Source: Candidatus Altimarinota bacterium (GTDB taxonomy: Bacteria; Patescibacteriota; Gracilibacteria; BD1-5; UBA2023). From it: a stretch of DNA of 64,000 nucleotides. Below the pieces are notes generated by a model that saw only the letters and a program-made list of their open reading frames with translations, had not been told where the DNA came from and did no database searches. A program made the translations under genes and the position numbers. The stretch lies in assembly GCA_028685185.1 (NCBI GenBank), contig JAQUEK010000002.1, forward strand, positions 180,520-244,519. The letters run 5' to 3'. Shown here in pieces: positions 1 to 11,922 of the stretch (the first letter of the stretch is position 1; every line of letters begins with the position of its first letter).

Positions 1-15
1 CTTTATTGGTTATCT

Positions 16-1161
16 TTAGTTATTACTTACTATTTCAGAAAGGTTCATGATAGGCTGCATTATACCTATCGCTATGAATCAGATCACAACAGCCATGGTT
101 ACGATGATTATAGGCTCAAGAAGCTTTTGTATATTGTTGATGGTGGTTTCCACCTCATCATCGTAGAAGTCAGCTATCTTGATGATTATGGTATCAAGCT
201 TTGCGGTCTCCTCTCATACCTTTATCATCTGTACTAGCATATCAGGAAATAATGCATCGTCTTCAAGGCTCTCTCAAATCTTTATTCACTTCTTGATATC
301 CTCCCTAAGAAGCATTATCCTCTGCCTATAGACTTCATTTCATGCGATATCAGAAACTATTCTCAATGATTCTACTATAGAGATTCAGTTTCATAGAAGA
401 TTTGACAAGACCCTTGCAAATTTAGAAAGCACAACTTTCCTGTTCATACTTCAGAAAATCGGAATATAAAGCATGAATTGATCGAATTTATACTTTCAGT
501 AAGGGGTTTTCTTCCAGAATCATATGAATATGATGAATCAGATTACAAACATTATTATAAGCCAAAGGTAATTCACGAAAAAATCGCTCGTTCATATAAG
601 GATTTGTGTCAAAGGTGGTAATTTTGATTTATCTCAGAATATCTCAACTATTTTCGGCACTACCAAAGTCATCAGAACAGAAACTGCTCAAAACATTACA
701 AATATTATCGCAACCGGGTAAATCAGGGCACCTTTGATCTTCTTTGTCATATTCTCAATCTTTTCAACCTGATCAGCCAATTGTATAAGTGCTGAGTTAA
801 GCTTTCATGTCTTTTCACCTGATTCTATGATAGAACATTCTGAATCTGTAAAGTTATCATCATAATCCCTTAGGCAAGTGCTAAGATTCTTTCATGATCT
901 GATTCAATGTATGATTTCAGAATAAAGCTTTTTCAGAATCGGGTTCTGTTCTTGCTTATCAAGGATTGAAATTGCTTTCAATATTGATATTCAAGCATTT
1001 ACCATAGTTGACAGAAGCCTGAAAAACATAACCTTTCAATTCAGACTAATCCTTTGTCTTGCGATTATCCAATCATTAATGGATTCAAGGCTAAATGAAA
1101 AAGCCTTACCTTCCTTTTGATTTTCTATTCAAGAATCTAATATGATCAAATTTTCAGACAT
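16..1161 (-). CDS. pilC: Type IV pilus inner-membrane platform protein PilC (GspF family), copy 1
   Basis: Reads as 381 aa with TGA = Gly; under the standard code it is shattered. Family knowledge: PilC/GspF is the polytopic inner-membrane platform on which the PilB/PilT ATPases act. Seen: two related GspF-type halves, each with a cytoplasmic helical bundle followed by hydrophobic segments, including the ESGEKTG and KVGEETAKLD motifs typical of the family and a hydrophobic C-terminal segment near residues 350-365. Length fits the family (about 400). It follows pilB by 17 bases and is last in the operon seen here. It is paralogous to the platform gene at 33653-34879. No Shine-Dalgarno motif is visible before the ATG. 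Confidence 0.9.
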
Positions 1162-1178
1162 ATACCATTTATTAAATA

Positions 1179-2429
1179 TTAATTTTCCTTAACTGCACTA
1201 TAAACCTCTTCGATTGAAGTAAGTCAATTCAATGCTTTGATTATTCAGTCCTGTTCCAAAGAAATCATTCATTCATCTACTGCTGTTTCTCCTATCACAA
1301 CTGAACTTTCTCATTTTATTATCATTTGTTTCAGTATTGGTGTGATTTCCATTATCTCATATATTCAAAGCCTTCAAGAATATCATGACTTGTTGCATTT
1401 ATCGCATCATACTGGAATATAGAATATTGATTTTTTAAGCTTTTCAAGTCAAACCCTATTGATAAGTTCTTCTTTTTTTGTTTTTGATAATGCTTTTTTT
1501 ATCATTTCCTTGTAATTTTCAGGAAGTTCTTCAGCATTTACCTCTTTCTTACATGTACATAATTTTCTTATAAGCCTTTGTGCAATTATAGCATTTACAG
1601 AAGCAGGAAGTAGAAATGCTTGTATTCACATGTTTAATATCCTTGTTATCGTTTCAGCCGCAGAATTCGTATGAATTGTGGACATTACAAGATGTCACGT
1701 AAGAGATGCTTCAATTGCAATGTTTATGGTTTCCTTATCTCTTATCTCTCATACCATTATGATATCAGGATCCTGACGCAAAGCGGTCCTAAGTCCAGAT
1801 GCGAAAGTATATCAGATATCAGGAAAAACTTGGCTTTGACTGATTCAATCGATAGTGTTTTCGACTGGGTCCTCAAGTGTCATTATATTTACATTTGGCT
1901 TATTCAGGCTTGATAAGCAAGCATATAAAGTAGTTGATTTTCAGCTTCATGTAGGTCCGGATGTAAGTATGATACCATTTGGCTGACCTATTGCTTTTTC
2001 AAGGACTTCCCTATTATGCCCTTCGATTCAAAGCATTTCCATGGTAGGTATCTTCTTGCTCTTATCAACGATACGCATTACAATCTTCTCTCAATTCACC
2101 GTGGGCAGAGTTGAAACTCTGAGGTCAAGTCATTTCTGATCTATTATGGTTGATATTCTTCAATCTTGAGGCATTCTTGATTCATCGATCTTCAGGTTTG
2201 AAAGTATCTTATATCTTGCAACTATCTGAGGATGAAGAAAAACCTGATATTCAAGAACCTCATGCAATTGTCAGTCGATCCTATATCTGATCCTCACAAC
2301 ATTTGATAATGGCTCGATATGTATATCTGAACTTCATACTTCAACAGCAGAGGATATTATAAGATCACAGATATTCTGAGCATTGTCTCATTTGTATATT
2401 TCATCTTTAAGTTCGTCTATTTTTTTCAT
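1179..2429 (-). CDS. pilB: Type IV pilus assembly/secretion ATPase PilB (GspE family), copy 1
   Basis: 416 aa with TGA = Gly. Hexameric GspE-type ATPase expected to drive pilus extension at the cytoplasmic face. Seen: SSDIHIEP near the N-terminus, Walker A GPTGSGKST, EDPVE Asp box, RQDPDIIMVGEIRD Walker B region, STIHTNSA His box, and a CxC...CxxC tetracysteine zinc element in the C-terminal third. The N1 domain of classical PilB is missing, so it resembles the shorter GspE/PilT-sized forms. Its start overlaps the end of the upstream 387-residue gene by 13 bases, implying translational coupling. A second paralogue lies at 38452-39690. The extension role is inferred from motifs and neighbours. 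Confidence 0.93.
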
Positions 2430-3580
2430 TTTGTAATTTTATTAAAAACCTGCTTGTTTTTATCATAGATTGTCTGTATGCTTTGCATTGTAACATATAT
2501 CTGATATAAATTCTCAACTTCTTTGCTCGGATCCTCAATTTTCGTCTTTGATTGAGCATCTAATTTTAATTTTATCGCGTCCATCTGAGTAACTAAGGAT
2601 CTTATATCTGAAACCGCTTTATTTCATTCATTGTCAGCACAGATATCATTAACTCACTTGTCACATGTTTTTGAGTCTGTAAGTATTTTTGCAAAAAGTG
2701 CAATGAAATCTTTGCTTATCTTGTTTCTTATAAGGATATAATCCTCCATTCATATTCATTTTACATAGAATTGGAGAACTATGGATCAATTATTCTCATC
2801 ATTGCTGTTTATTATATTACTATCGAGTTTAAGATCATTTATCGAAATCAGGAGGTTATTCAGATTCGAGCTTGTATCATTTATACCAGTCACTCTTCAT
2901 GCTATCTTTCAGTTGTTGATCGTGATTTTTCCAGAATTCTGGATATAATCGATGAATCTCTTTATGTTATTATTCTTTCAAGTGAATTCAAGATTAAGTT
3001 TAAAGCTTCAGATATTCGCTAGATTTGTCTTTGAAGTATCGAAAATTATATTATCGATTCAGACAGAAGAGAAACTTTCAAGATTATATTTTTTCAATAT
3101 GTTATCTTCAATAAAACCTATGAATGTCTCAAGTGTAAGCTTATTATTAACTCAAGATGAAGTCAATATCGAGTAGTCAGGAAAAGTAGGAATGATATTT
3201 CATAATATATTCTTGTTCTTTTCAATCTCTGAATTATAGAAATCTATTTTTGATATCTCATCATCGACCCATTCATTATATGTCTTATTATAATTTTCAG
3301 GAATCTTTATAGCAATATCGATCTTATTCTTATCAAGGAAAAGATTTTTCGTATCGGTATATCAGGCAGCTAAAAATTTTGCCTGTACTTCATCTACGGT
3401 AAATCATTGTGTCTTGATCCTATTCAGGTCAATATTCAGATTATTTCACTCCAAAGAAGTGCTTGATATCACCTCATACTTTCATAAGGCATAATTATAT
3501 ACAAATAACACGAATAATATTATGAAGATTGAATTGAATATTATTCATTTTATATATTTTTGTTTTTCCTTTTTTTCCAT
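2417..3580 (-). CDS. Single-pass membrane protein of the pilus operon, possibly PilO-like
   Basis: 387 aa. Not confidently assigned. Seen: a lysine-rich cytoplasmic N-terminus, one membrane helix at about residues 12-32, then a long extracytoplasmic part containing a stretch with the pattern of PilO-type alignment proteins (a beta strand, then a lysine/phenylalanine-rich helix and another strand, about residues 190-240). The last third is helical and charged. It ends 13 bases inside pilB and begins 2 bases after the next gene upstream, so it is in the same operon. A PilN/PilO-like role in linking the motor to the envelope is inferred from topology and position only. It ends in TAG. Confidence 0.72.
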
Positions 3581-3581
3581 A

Positions 3582-5144
3582 TTACATTTTGTTATTATAG
3601 ATAAATTTAAGTTTTAACAGTAATGTTGTCTTAGTTGTAAAGGCTCATTTTATTCATCCGTCTCAGCTTATGAATTTGCTTATTCAGATTGTCTTAGGAA
3701 AATCCAAAACCATGAATCAGTTATTCTTATCCCTAAGGTTCTCCAAGAATTTGATTGCAGTTATCCTTGAACTCAACGAAGTCGATTGTGAGAAAATCGA
3801 TCCTCCATAGACATCACAGGAAATATCCATCTCTCATTTTTCATTCAAAGTCAAACTGCTACACTCTATATCCTCTCATTTATATGGACTCATCATCCTT
3901 ATCTCATCGAACTTTTCAAGCATATTCTTTATATAAATCCTTGAATCTCATGTTTTTTCCTGAATAAATTGAACTTCAGGAGAATTACTTATATTATCTG
4001 TCTCTAGTTTTCTTGGTAAAAGCGCATGAAGATTAGAAACTATATTTTTTTCAAGATCGCTCTTTTCTTTTTGCAGAGATGTTACAATCATAGGTAATGT
4101 CTTACAGTCAGTATTATCATATCAATCTATTGACCATGATAAATAAGGACATACTGGCAATGCTGAAACTATATAGTTATCGTTTGTTGTTTTAAGATAT
4201 ATATCAACAGTAAGCAGAATTATAAGGAAAATAGATAACAATGCAAAATTCGTTGATATCTTATATGCCACAAAAATAGGATGCTCCTTGATTTTTCTTT
4301 TTTCAATATCCTCTTCGGTATCGCTATTTTCGAAATTCAAGTTTTGAAGTTCTTGGAATATATCCTCTGTTCATGAATCATTTGATATGATTGTTTTAGT
4401 GGTGCTATTTACTATAGTATCGTTTTTTTCTTGTTCTATTGGTTGTATTGGTTCTTCAACAGTTTCAATGTTCGTCTTGCTATCTTTTTTGAAGATTTTT
4501 CAAAGCAGGGATTTCATAGATTTCTTGCTTTTCTTATCTTCCTGCTCCGACTCAACACCTAAATCTAAGATTTCAGATTTATCCTCTTTGGTTTTGGTTT
4601 GTTCTGCCTTAATTTCTTGAACCTTAGGGGTTTCAGGTTTTATATCATCTTCTGGATGATCGTTATGAAAATCAGATTCGAAGAAACTGTTTCAAGTTGC
4701 AGGAATATCTTCTGTTTGTTCTTCCTTGGATTCCAATACTACCATGATATCTTCATCGATGACTGAGTTTGTTTCAGCTGGAATATCAGTAACTTCATCC
4801 TCCATAGAATCAGAGGTATCGGATACATTGTCCAAAGATTCTGTATCAGTAACTTCTACAAGCTTATCTTCTGAATTAACTACAGCTTCGCTTTTAGATT
4901 CATCGGAAATCTCATCTTTTATATCAAGCGAATCATAAAAATCATCAAATTCATCTTTTCAATTTGATTTGTCTTTTTTCTTTTTAAAAATGTCTAAAAA
5001 AGATAATGACCCTTTCTTTTGTATAACCTCATTGATTCAGGTTCAGTCTGATTCAGGAGTCATATTTTTGTCATCTATAAAACCTTCAGAATTTTGACCT
5101 AAATCATCAATATTTTCAGGCCCCCCCTTATTTATATTTCCCAT
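3582..5144 (-). CDS. Acidic single-pass protein of the pilus operon
   Basis: 520 aa. Unassigned. Seen: about 290 residues of very acidic, low-complexity cytoplasmic sequence rich in Asp, Glu and Ser, interrupted by two short basic-aromatic motifs (LSFLDIFKKKK and SLLGKIFKKD), then one membrane helix at about residues 299-320 and about 200 extracytoplasmic residues. The extracytoplasmic part is helical then beta-rich, reminiscent of PilN/PilO-type proteins. It is the first gene of the pilB-pilC operon seen here. A run of seven G lies at codons 6-8. Similar basic-aromatic motifs in acidic linkers occur in the phosphatase at 34882-38436, which suggests a shared docking or membrane-contact role (inference). 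Confidence 0.7.
5121..5127. repeat. Seven-base G/C homopolymer at the start of the acidic pilus gene
   Basis: A run of seven C on the plus strand (seven G in the coding strand) gives two consecutive GGG glycine codons at codons 7-8. Both the run and GGG are unusual in this AT-rich region, where glycine is mostly UGA. Slippage here would shift the frame within the first ten codons. Confidence 0.85.
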
Positions 5145-5206
5145 AGAATACCAATTAAAATTAAATTCAAAGCCATATTAACACATTTGAAAAAATATTG
5201 CAAAGA

Positions 5207-7891
5207 TTATAGGTATTTACTTTTCAGTAAATTTAGGAATAATGAGGTTTTTCATGACTTGATTTTAATTCATTCCGGAAAGCTTTCTTTCACGATATTT
5301 CACCAAGATGTGTCAATTCTCTTATCTAGTATTATTATAATTCATTTATCAGTTTTTGTCCTTATTAGTCTTCCTAATCATTGTTTAAACTTCAAGATCA
5401 TATTCGGGAGGCTGTATTCATAGAAAGAATCGTTATATAATGTCGATCTTGCCTGAAAAATAGGATCTGATGGCACCATGAAAGGAAATTTGTATATTAT
5501 AAGCACTTCAAGGTCTGATCCTGGAATATCGACTCATTCCCAAAAACTGTCTGTTCAGAACAATACTGAATTCGAAGAGCTTGATTTGAAGTTTTCAAGA
5601 AGCTTATATTTTCATCATCATAATCATTGCACCAATAGATTGATTCAAAGCTTTTTCAATTCCGGAAAGATCTGCAGGAAAGCTTCTTTTATGGTTGAGA
5701 AAGATGTAAAAAGTCACAATGTCCTTCATCAAACTATGCAGATGACATCCTTTATGAATTCATTTATTCTTTTCCTTTCATTGTTCTTCCTTATGTCTCA
5801 GATATCAGAAGGGATATATATGAGGGCTTGCTTGGAATAATCGAAATCTGATTCAAGAACAAAGGTATTGAAATCCTTAAGTCACAATGTGTTTATTATG
5901 AAATCGAAAGATGTCGAGATTTTCAAAGTCGCACTTGTGAGGACTGCAGAATCAAGCTTTGACCAAAGATTTTCACTCAGATAAGATCAAACATTCAATA
6001 ATGTATGATATATTCAAATTCAATTCTTATTATCCTTATATACGACCTTTATGAATTTCGAATCGGATTCGCTTTTCAATATGTTTTTCAGAACACTAAG
6101 AAGTTCTTCTAATTCCTTAAGATATCACTCAATCTTTTCAAATGTTTCATCTCAGACTGTATAAAGATAATCTAGCAGGAAATGTATCTTTCATTCAAGT
6201 GAATTCAAGATGTTTAAGATGTTTCAGAATGATTCATTCTTATAAAGGTCACTTCAGATCAGGAAATCCCTTGAATCGAAATCTCTAGATTGATCTTTTT
6301 TTCCTTCAACATAAGATTCCAGAAAATCAAAGATTATTCAGACGTGCATTATTATTCATTCCTTCATCTCATAGAATTTTTCGATCTTTATGGATTCAGC
6401 ACTTTTACTTTTCTGCTTCAGTATAGCCTCTAGGATAAATAGGTTGGTTTCGAATTGAGCTATCGAACAATGCTTTTTCAGGCTATCTGTCACGCTTGCT
6501 TCTAGATTATGCGCCTCATCGATTATAAGGTTCTTGATTTTCGGCAAAATCATGCTGGATACATTTTCAAGATCCTGAAACAGCAGAGAATGGTTTACTA
6601 CCACAATATTTGAATTTTTACCGTTATTTCTGGCTTTAAATAAGAATTCATTATTCTTGAACGGATTCGTTGATGATAATACCCTCTTATCTCAAGAATT
6701 CACTTCTTTCAGCAAAACAAATTCCTTTCAGAAGAAATTCATTTCATCGAGCTCTCAGGTTTCTGTCTTCATAAGCCAAAAAAGAATCTTTCATATAAAT
6801 ATTATCTCTTCGTTTCATTTTTCATGATTATGGATGAATTCGAAGAATTTCAGGATGCTCAGATAATTATTCCTTCATTTTACCTTTGAATATGTAAAAT
6901 CAACGGTTTCAGGATGCTCAGATAATATTAGCTTCAGTTTCGGTATATCCTTATAGATTATTTGATCCTGAAGTCATTTTGTGTTTGTTGATATTACTAC
7001 TTGCGTTCATGTCTTTACAGAATGTATGATGGCTGGAATAAGGTATGCGAATGTCTTTCAGATTCAAGTCGGTGCTTCTATGAGAGAGAGTTTTTTATCC
7101 TTGAATGATCAATCGATTATCTCTATCATTTTTTTCTGTTCAATCCTTTCCTCGATATTTTCCTGGTTCTTGATATTATCAGAAAGAGTATCTAATGCAT
7201 TCAATCTGATATCAGCATCAACAATCAATTCTTGCTTCTTGTATTTTCATATCCTGTTTATAATCATATCTTCAATGATTTCAGTTTCTATGAAATTCAA
7301 ATTTTCTCAAAGGTATTCTTCAAGAATTATCGAAAACGATCATTTTTCCTTATACAGCGAATATATGAAGTATAGTATCTTCTTCCTTGATTCATCCAGA
7401 TTACAAAGAATTCATACAAGCATTTCAAGAAGCTTTGCAGTTGCGACAACATCGTTTCTTGCCCTATGAGCATCCTCAAATCCTGCTCATAGGCTTTTGC
7501 ATAAGCTTGTAAGACTAAGGCTCTTTTCTTCATAAAGAAGTATCTGTGATAATTCAAAGGTATCAATCGAATAATTATATGTGAGATCTACTCAATATGT
7601 CTTAAGAAAACCTATATCAAAGCTGACATTATGTCATACTACAATACTATCCCCAATAAATTCCCTTATCTTTTCCCTCAATGAAATGAAAGTTGGTGAA
7701 TTTTCAACATCATCATCTGTAATTCAAGTGATATAGCTGACCTCCTCAGGAATAGAAAACCCAGGGTTAACAAGGCTGCAGAACTCATCAGTGAGCTTGA
7801 AATCATCATATTTCAATAAGGCCACCTCAATTATGGCATCATTATCTTTATTCAATCATGTGGTTTCCAGATCTATAGCTACAAATTTCAT
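5207..7891 (-). CDS. dinG: DEDDh exonuclease fused to a DinG-like superfamily 2 helicase
   Basis: 894 aa. The N-terminal 170 residues form a DnaQ-like 3'-5' exonuclease: DLETTGL (Exo I), HNVSFD (Exo II) and HRARND (Exo III, DEDDh type). The rest is a DinG/XPD-like helicase with Walker A EAPTGIGKT, the DEAH box IIDEAHNLE, and a C-terminal motif VI of the form QGLGRLIR. This exonuclease-DinG order is known from Gram-positive bacteria. The cysteines that bind the Fe-S cluster in E. coli DinG are not evident; the region after KGRNNYL has Ser instead. The expected role is DNA repair or resolution of replication and transcription conflicts. It lies downstream of ftsZ behind a strong terminator, so it is probably a separate unit. 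Confidence 0.9.
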
Positions 7892-7942
7892 ATGTTTTTT
7901 TATTTAGTATTAATGCAGTTTATTTATTTTCAGTATTTATCA

Positions 7943-7992
7943 AATACAAAAAAAAAGAGATGCGATTAATCGCATCTCTTTTTTTTTGTATT
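7943..7992. terminator. Perfect 50-base palindrome, ftsZ terminator
   Basis: Two perfectly complementary 25-base arms without a spacer. The GC-containing core AGAGATGCGA pairs with TCGCATCTCT, flanked by nine A and nine T, so it terminates on either strand. It lies 8 bases after the ftsZ stop and about 50 bases before dinG. Confidence 0.93.
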
Positions 7993-8000
7993 CAATTTTA

Positions 8001-9197
8001 TTATTTCATCTTGTTTCTCAAGAAAGCTGGAACATCCAAATCGCTTGAATCATCAATGCTTGATTGAGGAGCTGGCTTATTGAAAGAGCTTTGCTGTCAA
8101 CCGCTAAGAGTTCTCTTACCGAATTGTGATCAGATAGTTGTCTTAGGTGTTTCCTGATATTTCTTGTTTGTCTCTTCGTTGAATCATGTTGCAACAACTG
8201 TAATCTTGATTTCTCCTGTATAATTCTCATTGATAGTAGCACCGAAAATGATATTTGCTTCACCGTCACATGCTTCAGTAATAATCTTAGCAGCTTCATC
8301 TACTTCAAACATTGAAAGATCCGATCCTCAAGTTATATTGAAAAGAAGTCATCTTGCTCAAGCGATTGAAAGCTCAAGAAGAGGAGAATCGATTGCAGAT
8401 CTTGCAGCCTCGATAGCCCTGTTTTCTCAAGAACCGTATCAGATACCCATTAAAGCGCTTCATGCATTTTGCATAACAGATTTAACATCGGCAAAATCAA
8501 CATTTATAAGTCCAGGATGAGTTATAAGATCCGAAACTCATTGTACTCATTGATTCAAAACCTCATCAACGATCTGAAAAGCATCTAAAAGTGGTGTTTT
8601 TTTGTCTATGATTGTAAGTATCTTGTCATTTGGTATAGTAATAAGAGTATCTACTTTTTCCTTTAACCTATCGAATCCGTCCAAAGCTTGTACCGATCTT
8701 CTCTGTCATTCGAAAGCAAAAGGTTTTGTAATGACTCAAACAACTAAAGCTCAAAGTCATTTTGCAATCTCAGCTATGACTGGAGCTGCTCCTGTACCTG
8801 TTCAACCTCACATTCCGCAAGTGATGAAAACCATATCAGCTCAAGCAAGTGCTTGTTTTATCTCTTCACTTGATTCTTCTGCAGCTTTCTTACCTACTTC
8901 AGGATTTGCTCCTGCTCAAAGTCATCTGGTTGTAGCTCTTCAGATATTTATCCTTATCTGAGCTTTTGAAGTGAATAAAGCTTGTGCATCAGTATTGATA
9001 GCAATGAATTCAACTCATTCAAGTCATGCAGCGATCATTCTGTTCACAGCATTCTGTCAACCTCAACCAACTCAAATAACCTTTATGTTCGCAACAGGAG
9101 AAATGTAATCAGATACATTGATCTCTTCAATAGGGTTTTTGGTGAAATCCCCTCTCAAGTAAGATTTAAGCTTGTCGTCAGTTTTTCTTATAGACAT
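8001..9197 (-). CDS. ftsZ: Cell division GTPase FtsZ
   Basis: 398 aa, read codon by codon with TGA = Gly. Tubulin-like GTPase that forms the Z-ring. Seen: N-terminal IKVIGVGGGGQNAVNRM, the signature GMGGGTGTGAAP, the catalytic-loop region NVDFADVKSVM, and a canonical C-terminal peptide DLDVPAFLR that in other bacteria docks on FtsA. Several signature glycines are TGA codons. Length is typical. It follows ftsA by 36 bases without a terminator, giving an ftsA-ftsZ operon; the rest of the dcw cluster is not here. The start ATG is chosen because it gives the standard N-terminal extension before the Rossmann fold. Confidence 0.97.
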
Positions 9198-9233
9198 AGT
9201 TAATGGAAATTAGAAATTAATATTTTATTTAAA

Positions 9234-10475
9234 TTATGCTTTTGGCACTATCTTATACCAAAGATTTTTCAATGAATTCCAGAAGCCTCAAATTGACATA
9301 TTGAACTTTATCCCTCATTTATGTGTGGAATATCTCTGAGAAAGTATAAGTGTTCAGATTACAGAAGAGAATTGAGGATCGGATATTGAAGTTCAGCTTA
9401 TGAAATCAGAATCTTCAGGAACTCAGATTGAAGCTGGAAGACGTAGGATTTCCTTTGACAGTTCAAGCAATCATTTCATCTTTGCTCAACCTCAGGTTAT
9501 AACAGCTCATTCAGGAAGCATTCAATCCTTTCAGATTTTCTTAAGCTCAACATTGACATAGTAAAGTATTTCAGAATATCTTGCTCTTGCTATCTCTGAT
9601 AGGTATTTCATTGCAAGGTTTCAAGTCTCATTCTTTGATAATTTTTCAAGCTCTATCTCTTCATCTTTCATTTTTTCTTGTTTGCATAGTGTCAAATCAG
9701 CATATTCAAGCTTAAGCTTTTCAGCTAAATCTATAGAGACACGAGCTCATAATGCGATATCAGAAGTTACATTCTCTCATCCGATAGGGATAATGGAAGA
9801 GAATATAAGCATTCATTCCTCATAAACCGTAACTCAAGTGGTGCTAGCTCAGATATCTATACATACAACTCATAGCTCTTTTTGCCTTTTTGTAAGTACC
9901 GCTTCTCAGACAGTTATAAGGTTCGGATATATATCAACTATATCAACTCAAACATCAAATATTCATTTCTTTATATTATTCAATACGTTTGATCAAACAG
10001 AAAAGATATGAGCTATTACTTCAAGTTTCTTTGCAGTCATTCAGATAGGATTTTTGATTCCTGATTCGAAATCACAACAAAATTGTTCAGGTATAACCTT
10101 AAGCACTACCCTATTTTGAAGATCAACTCAATTCTGAGCCATATCAAGACTTCTGTTTATATCATCTTCAGAAATCTCATGATCCATTATCGCAACTATT
10201 CATTTATTCGTTGCTACATCTATTCATGTTCAAGACAGACTAAGATATATATGAGAGACTTGCTCTCATGTCATTCTTTCAGCTTCAGACAAAGCTGTAT
10301 CGATGTTAGCCTTGAATTCATCCATATCTAGGATGTTTCATTTTCTAACTCATCATGACGCAGATACTCAAACTCATAAAACCCTTAATTTTTTCTCTTC
10401 ATTAAAAACTCAAATTATCGTTTTGATTTTATTGCTTCCAATATCTATTGCTGTAAAAGTTTCACCTGATACCAT
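9234..10475 (-). CDS. ftsA: Cell division actin-like protein FtsA
   Basis: 413 aa. Actin-fold ATPase that tethers FtsZ to the membrane. Seen: phosphate-1 motif AIDIGSNKIKT near the N-terminus, ALSEAERMTG and SGTGID in the 1C domain, phosphate-2 VVCIDIGASTTG, adenosine motif ITGGGAKMKGL, and a C-terminal amphipathic tail around FWNSLKNLWYKIVP. It is first in the ftsA-ftsZ operon, and a good promoter lies about 120 bases upstream. Divergent to the MFS gene at 10724. Confidence 0.95.
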
Positions 10476-10594
10476 ATATTGTGTTATATTGTTTAAAAAT
10501 AAATTACGTGTTCAAAAAATTTATTCAGCATTTTCACTTATCTAATGCTTGTTTTTTTACTATTAGGAATTTAGCATAGTTAAATGCTGGGCTT

Positions 10595-10622
10595 ATTATA
10601 TGAGACTTAGTGTTTTTTTCAA
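10595..10622 (-). promoter_or_regulatory. Sigma-70-type promoter for ftsA-ftsZ
   Basis: On the minus strand, TTGAAA and TATAAT are separated by 16 bases. The predicted start is near 10588, giving a leader of about 110 bases to ftsA. The gap 10476-10723 otherwise contains a plus-strand TATAAT at 10660-10665 that could serve the divergent MFS gene, and no gene. Confidence 0.7.
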
Positions 10623-10723
10623 ATTCATTATGAAAATTATTTCAAGCCAATAATGGTTATATAATAAAATTGATTTTTAAATAAAAACGATAAAATCATC
10701 GCGATGAATATTTTAAAAAACTG

Positions 10724-11845
10724 ATGAATAAAAAACTAATAGTATTGCTGTTCTCCATATTTCTTGATATTCTTTGATTCAGCTTCATTCTGCCTATAAT
10801 TCCTTTCATAATAGAAGGGTTCTGAGGAAATTCATTTACGATATGACTTATAATATCGGCCACAGCCATATGAATGTTTCTTGGTGGGATAATATTCTGA
10901 AAGCTTTCAGATAAATTCTGAAGGAAGAATATACTTATATTCACAATATTGCTCAATATAATCTGATATCTCATATTCTGATTCTCATCGAACATATATA
11001 TATTTTTCATCGCAAGATTCCTTTGCGGATTATGATGATGATGAGTAAGTGTCGTTCAAGCATATATAAGCGATATCTCAAATGATGATGAAAGGATCGT
11101 GAACATGTGATATATCTGAGCTTCAATTTGATTATGATTCACGCTATGACCGATATTCTGAACACTTCTGTCCTGAAAAGATCTGAAGCAGATGTGATTC
11201 ATATCGGCTTTCATATTATCATTAAGCCTTATATCAGTTGTTATATTCCTGACGAATTCAAAACCTGACCATGCTAAAGAAGAAAAATTAAGTATCAAAT
11301 GATCATCCATAAACCTCTTATCATTATTTGTGACATTTTTCTGAGTGACTGCAACATTCGCAGGTATCCAGACTATTTTCGCACTTTTCCTGAATAATAT
11401 ATTCGCTTTGAATACAAAGCAGATCGGACTGACATTCTGATATATATGAATAATTGCAATAATTTACCAGATATTATTCATAAAGCACGTCTACAGGAAA
11501 ATATGAGAGATCAAGATGATAATAGCCTGACTTGTTCTTATATCCATATGACTTTTCGCGATATGACTTAATTCGAATATATATCTTCTATATTTCATAC
11601 TTATAATATTCACGGTCTGATTAAGTAATACGAATTCAGCTATATATTCGCTTATCACACATTATTCGCATAAGAAAGACTTCTGAAAGAACCTATGACT
11701 CAACACTGCATTCTGAAGCATGGCAGACATAGCTGGACCTTTAGTTGCCTGAACTCTCTATCTTATATGAAAGAATCTTCCCTTCTATTTTTTCTGAGTG
11801 TTATTGATTCTGAATATATTTTTTCTGTTAAGGCTTAAGAAATAG
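10724..11845 (+). CDS. MFS transporter, drug:H+ antiporter type
   Basis: 373 aa, strongly hydrophobic, about 12 membrane segments. Seen: the MFS motif A variant GKLSDKFGRKNIL after TM2 and a motif C-like glycine-rich TM5 (YIGASIGLGFTLGP). Length fits TetA/Bcr-type exporters. Substrate unknown. A paralogue is at 59134-60300. It stands alone, divergent from ftsA, and ends in TAG. Confidence 0.88.
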
Positions 11846-11922
11846 TTCTATTCGGGGATGAAAATCAATTTGATAAAAATTCAAATGTCGTTAAACTCTG
11901 AAAAAACCATAAATCATATCAT

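Noticed and set aside
6981-7469. 162-residue plus-strand ORF
   Set aside because: Antisense to the exonuclease-helicase junction of the dinG gene, whose motifs are complete in the other strand.
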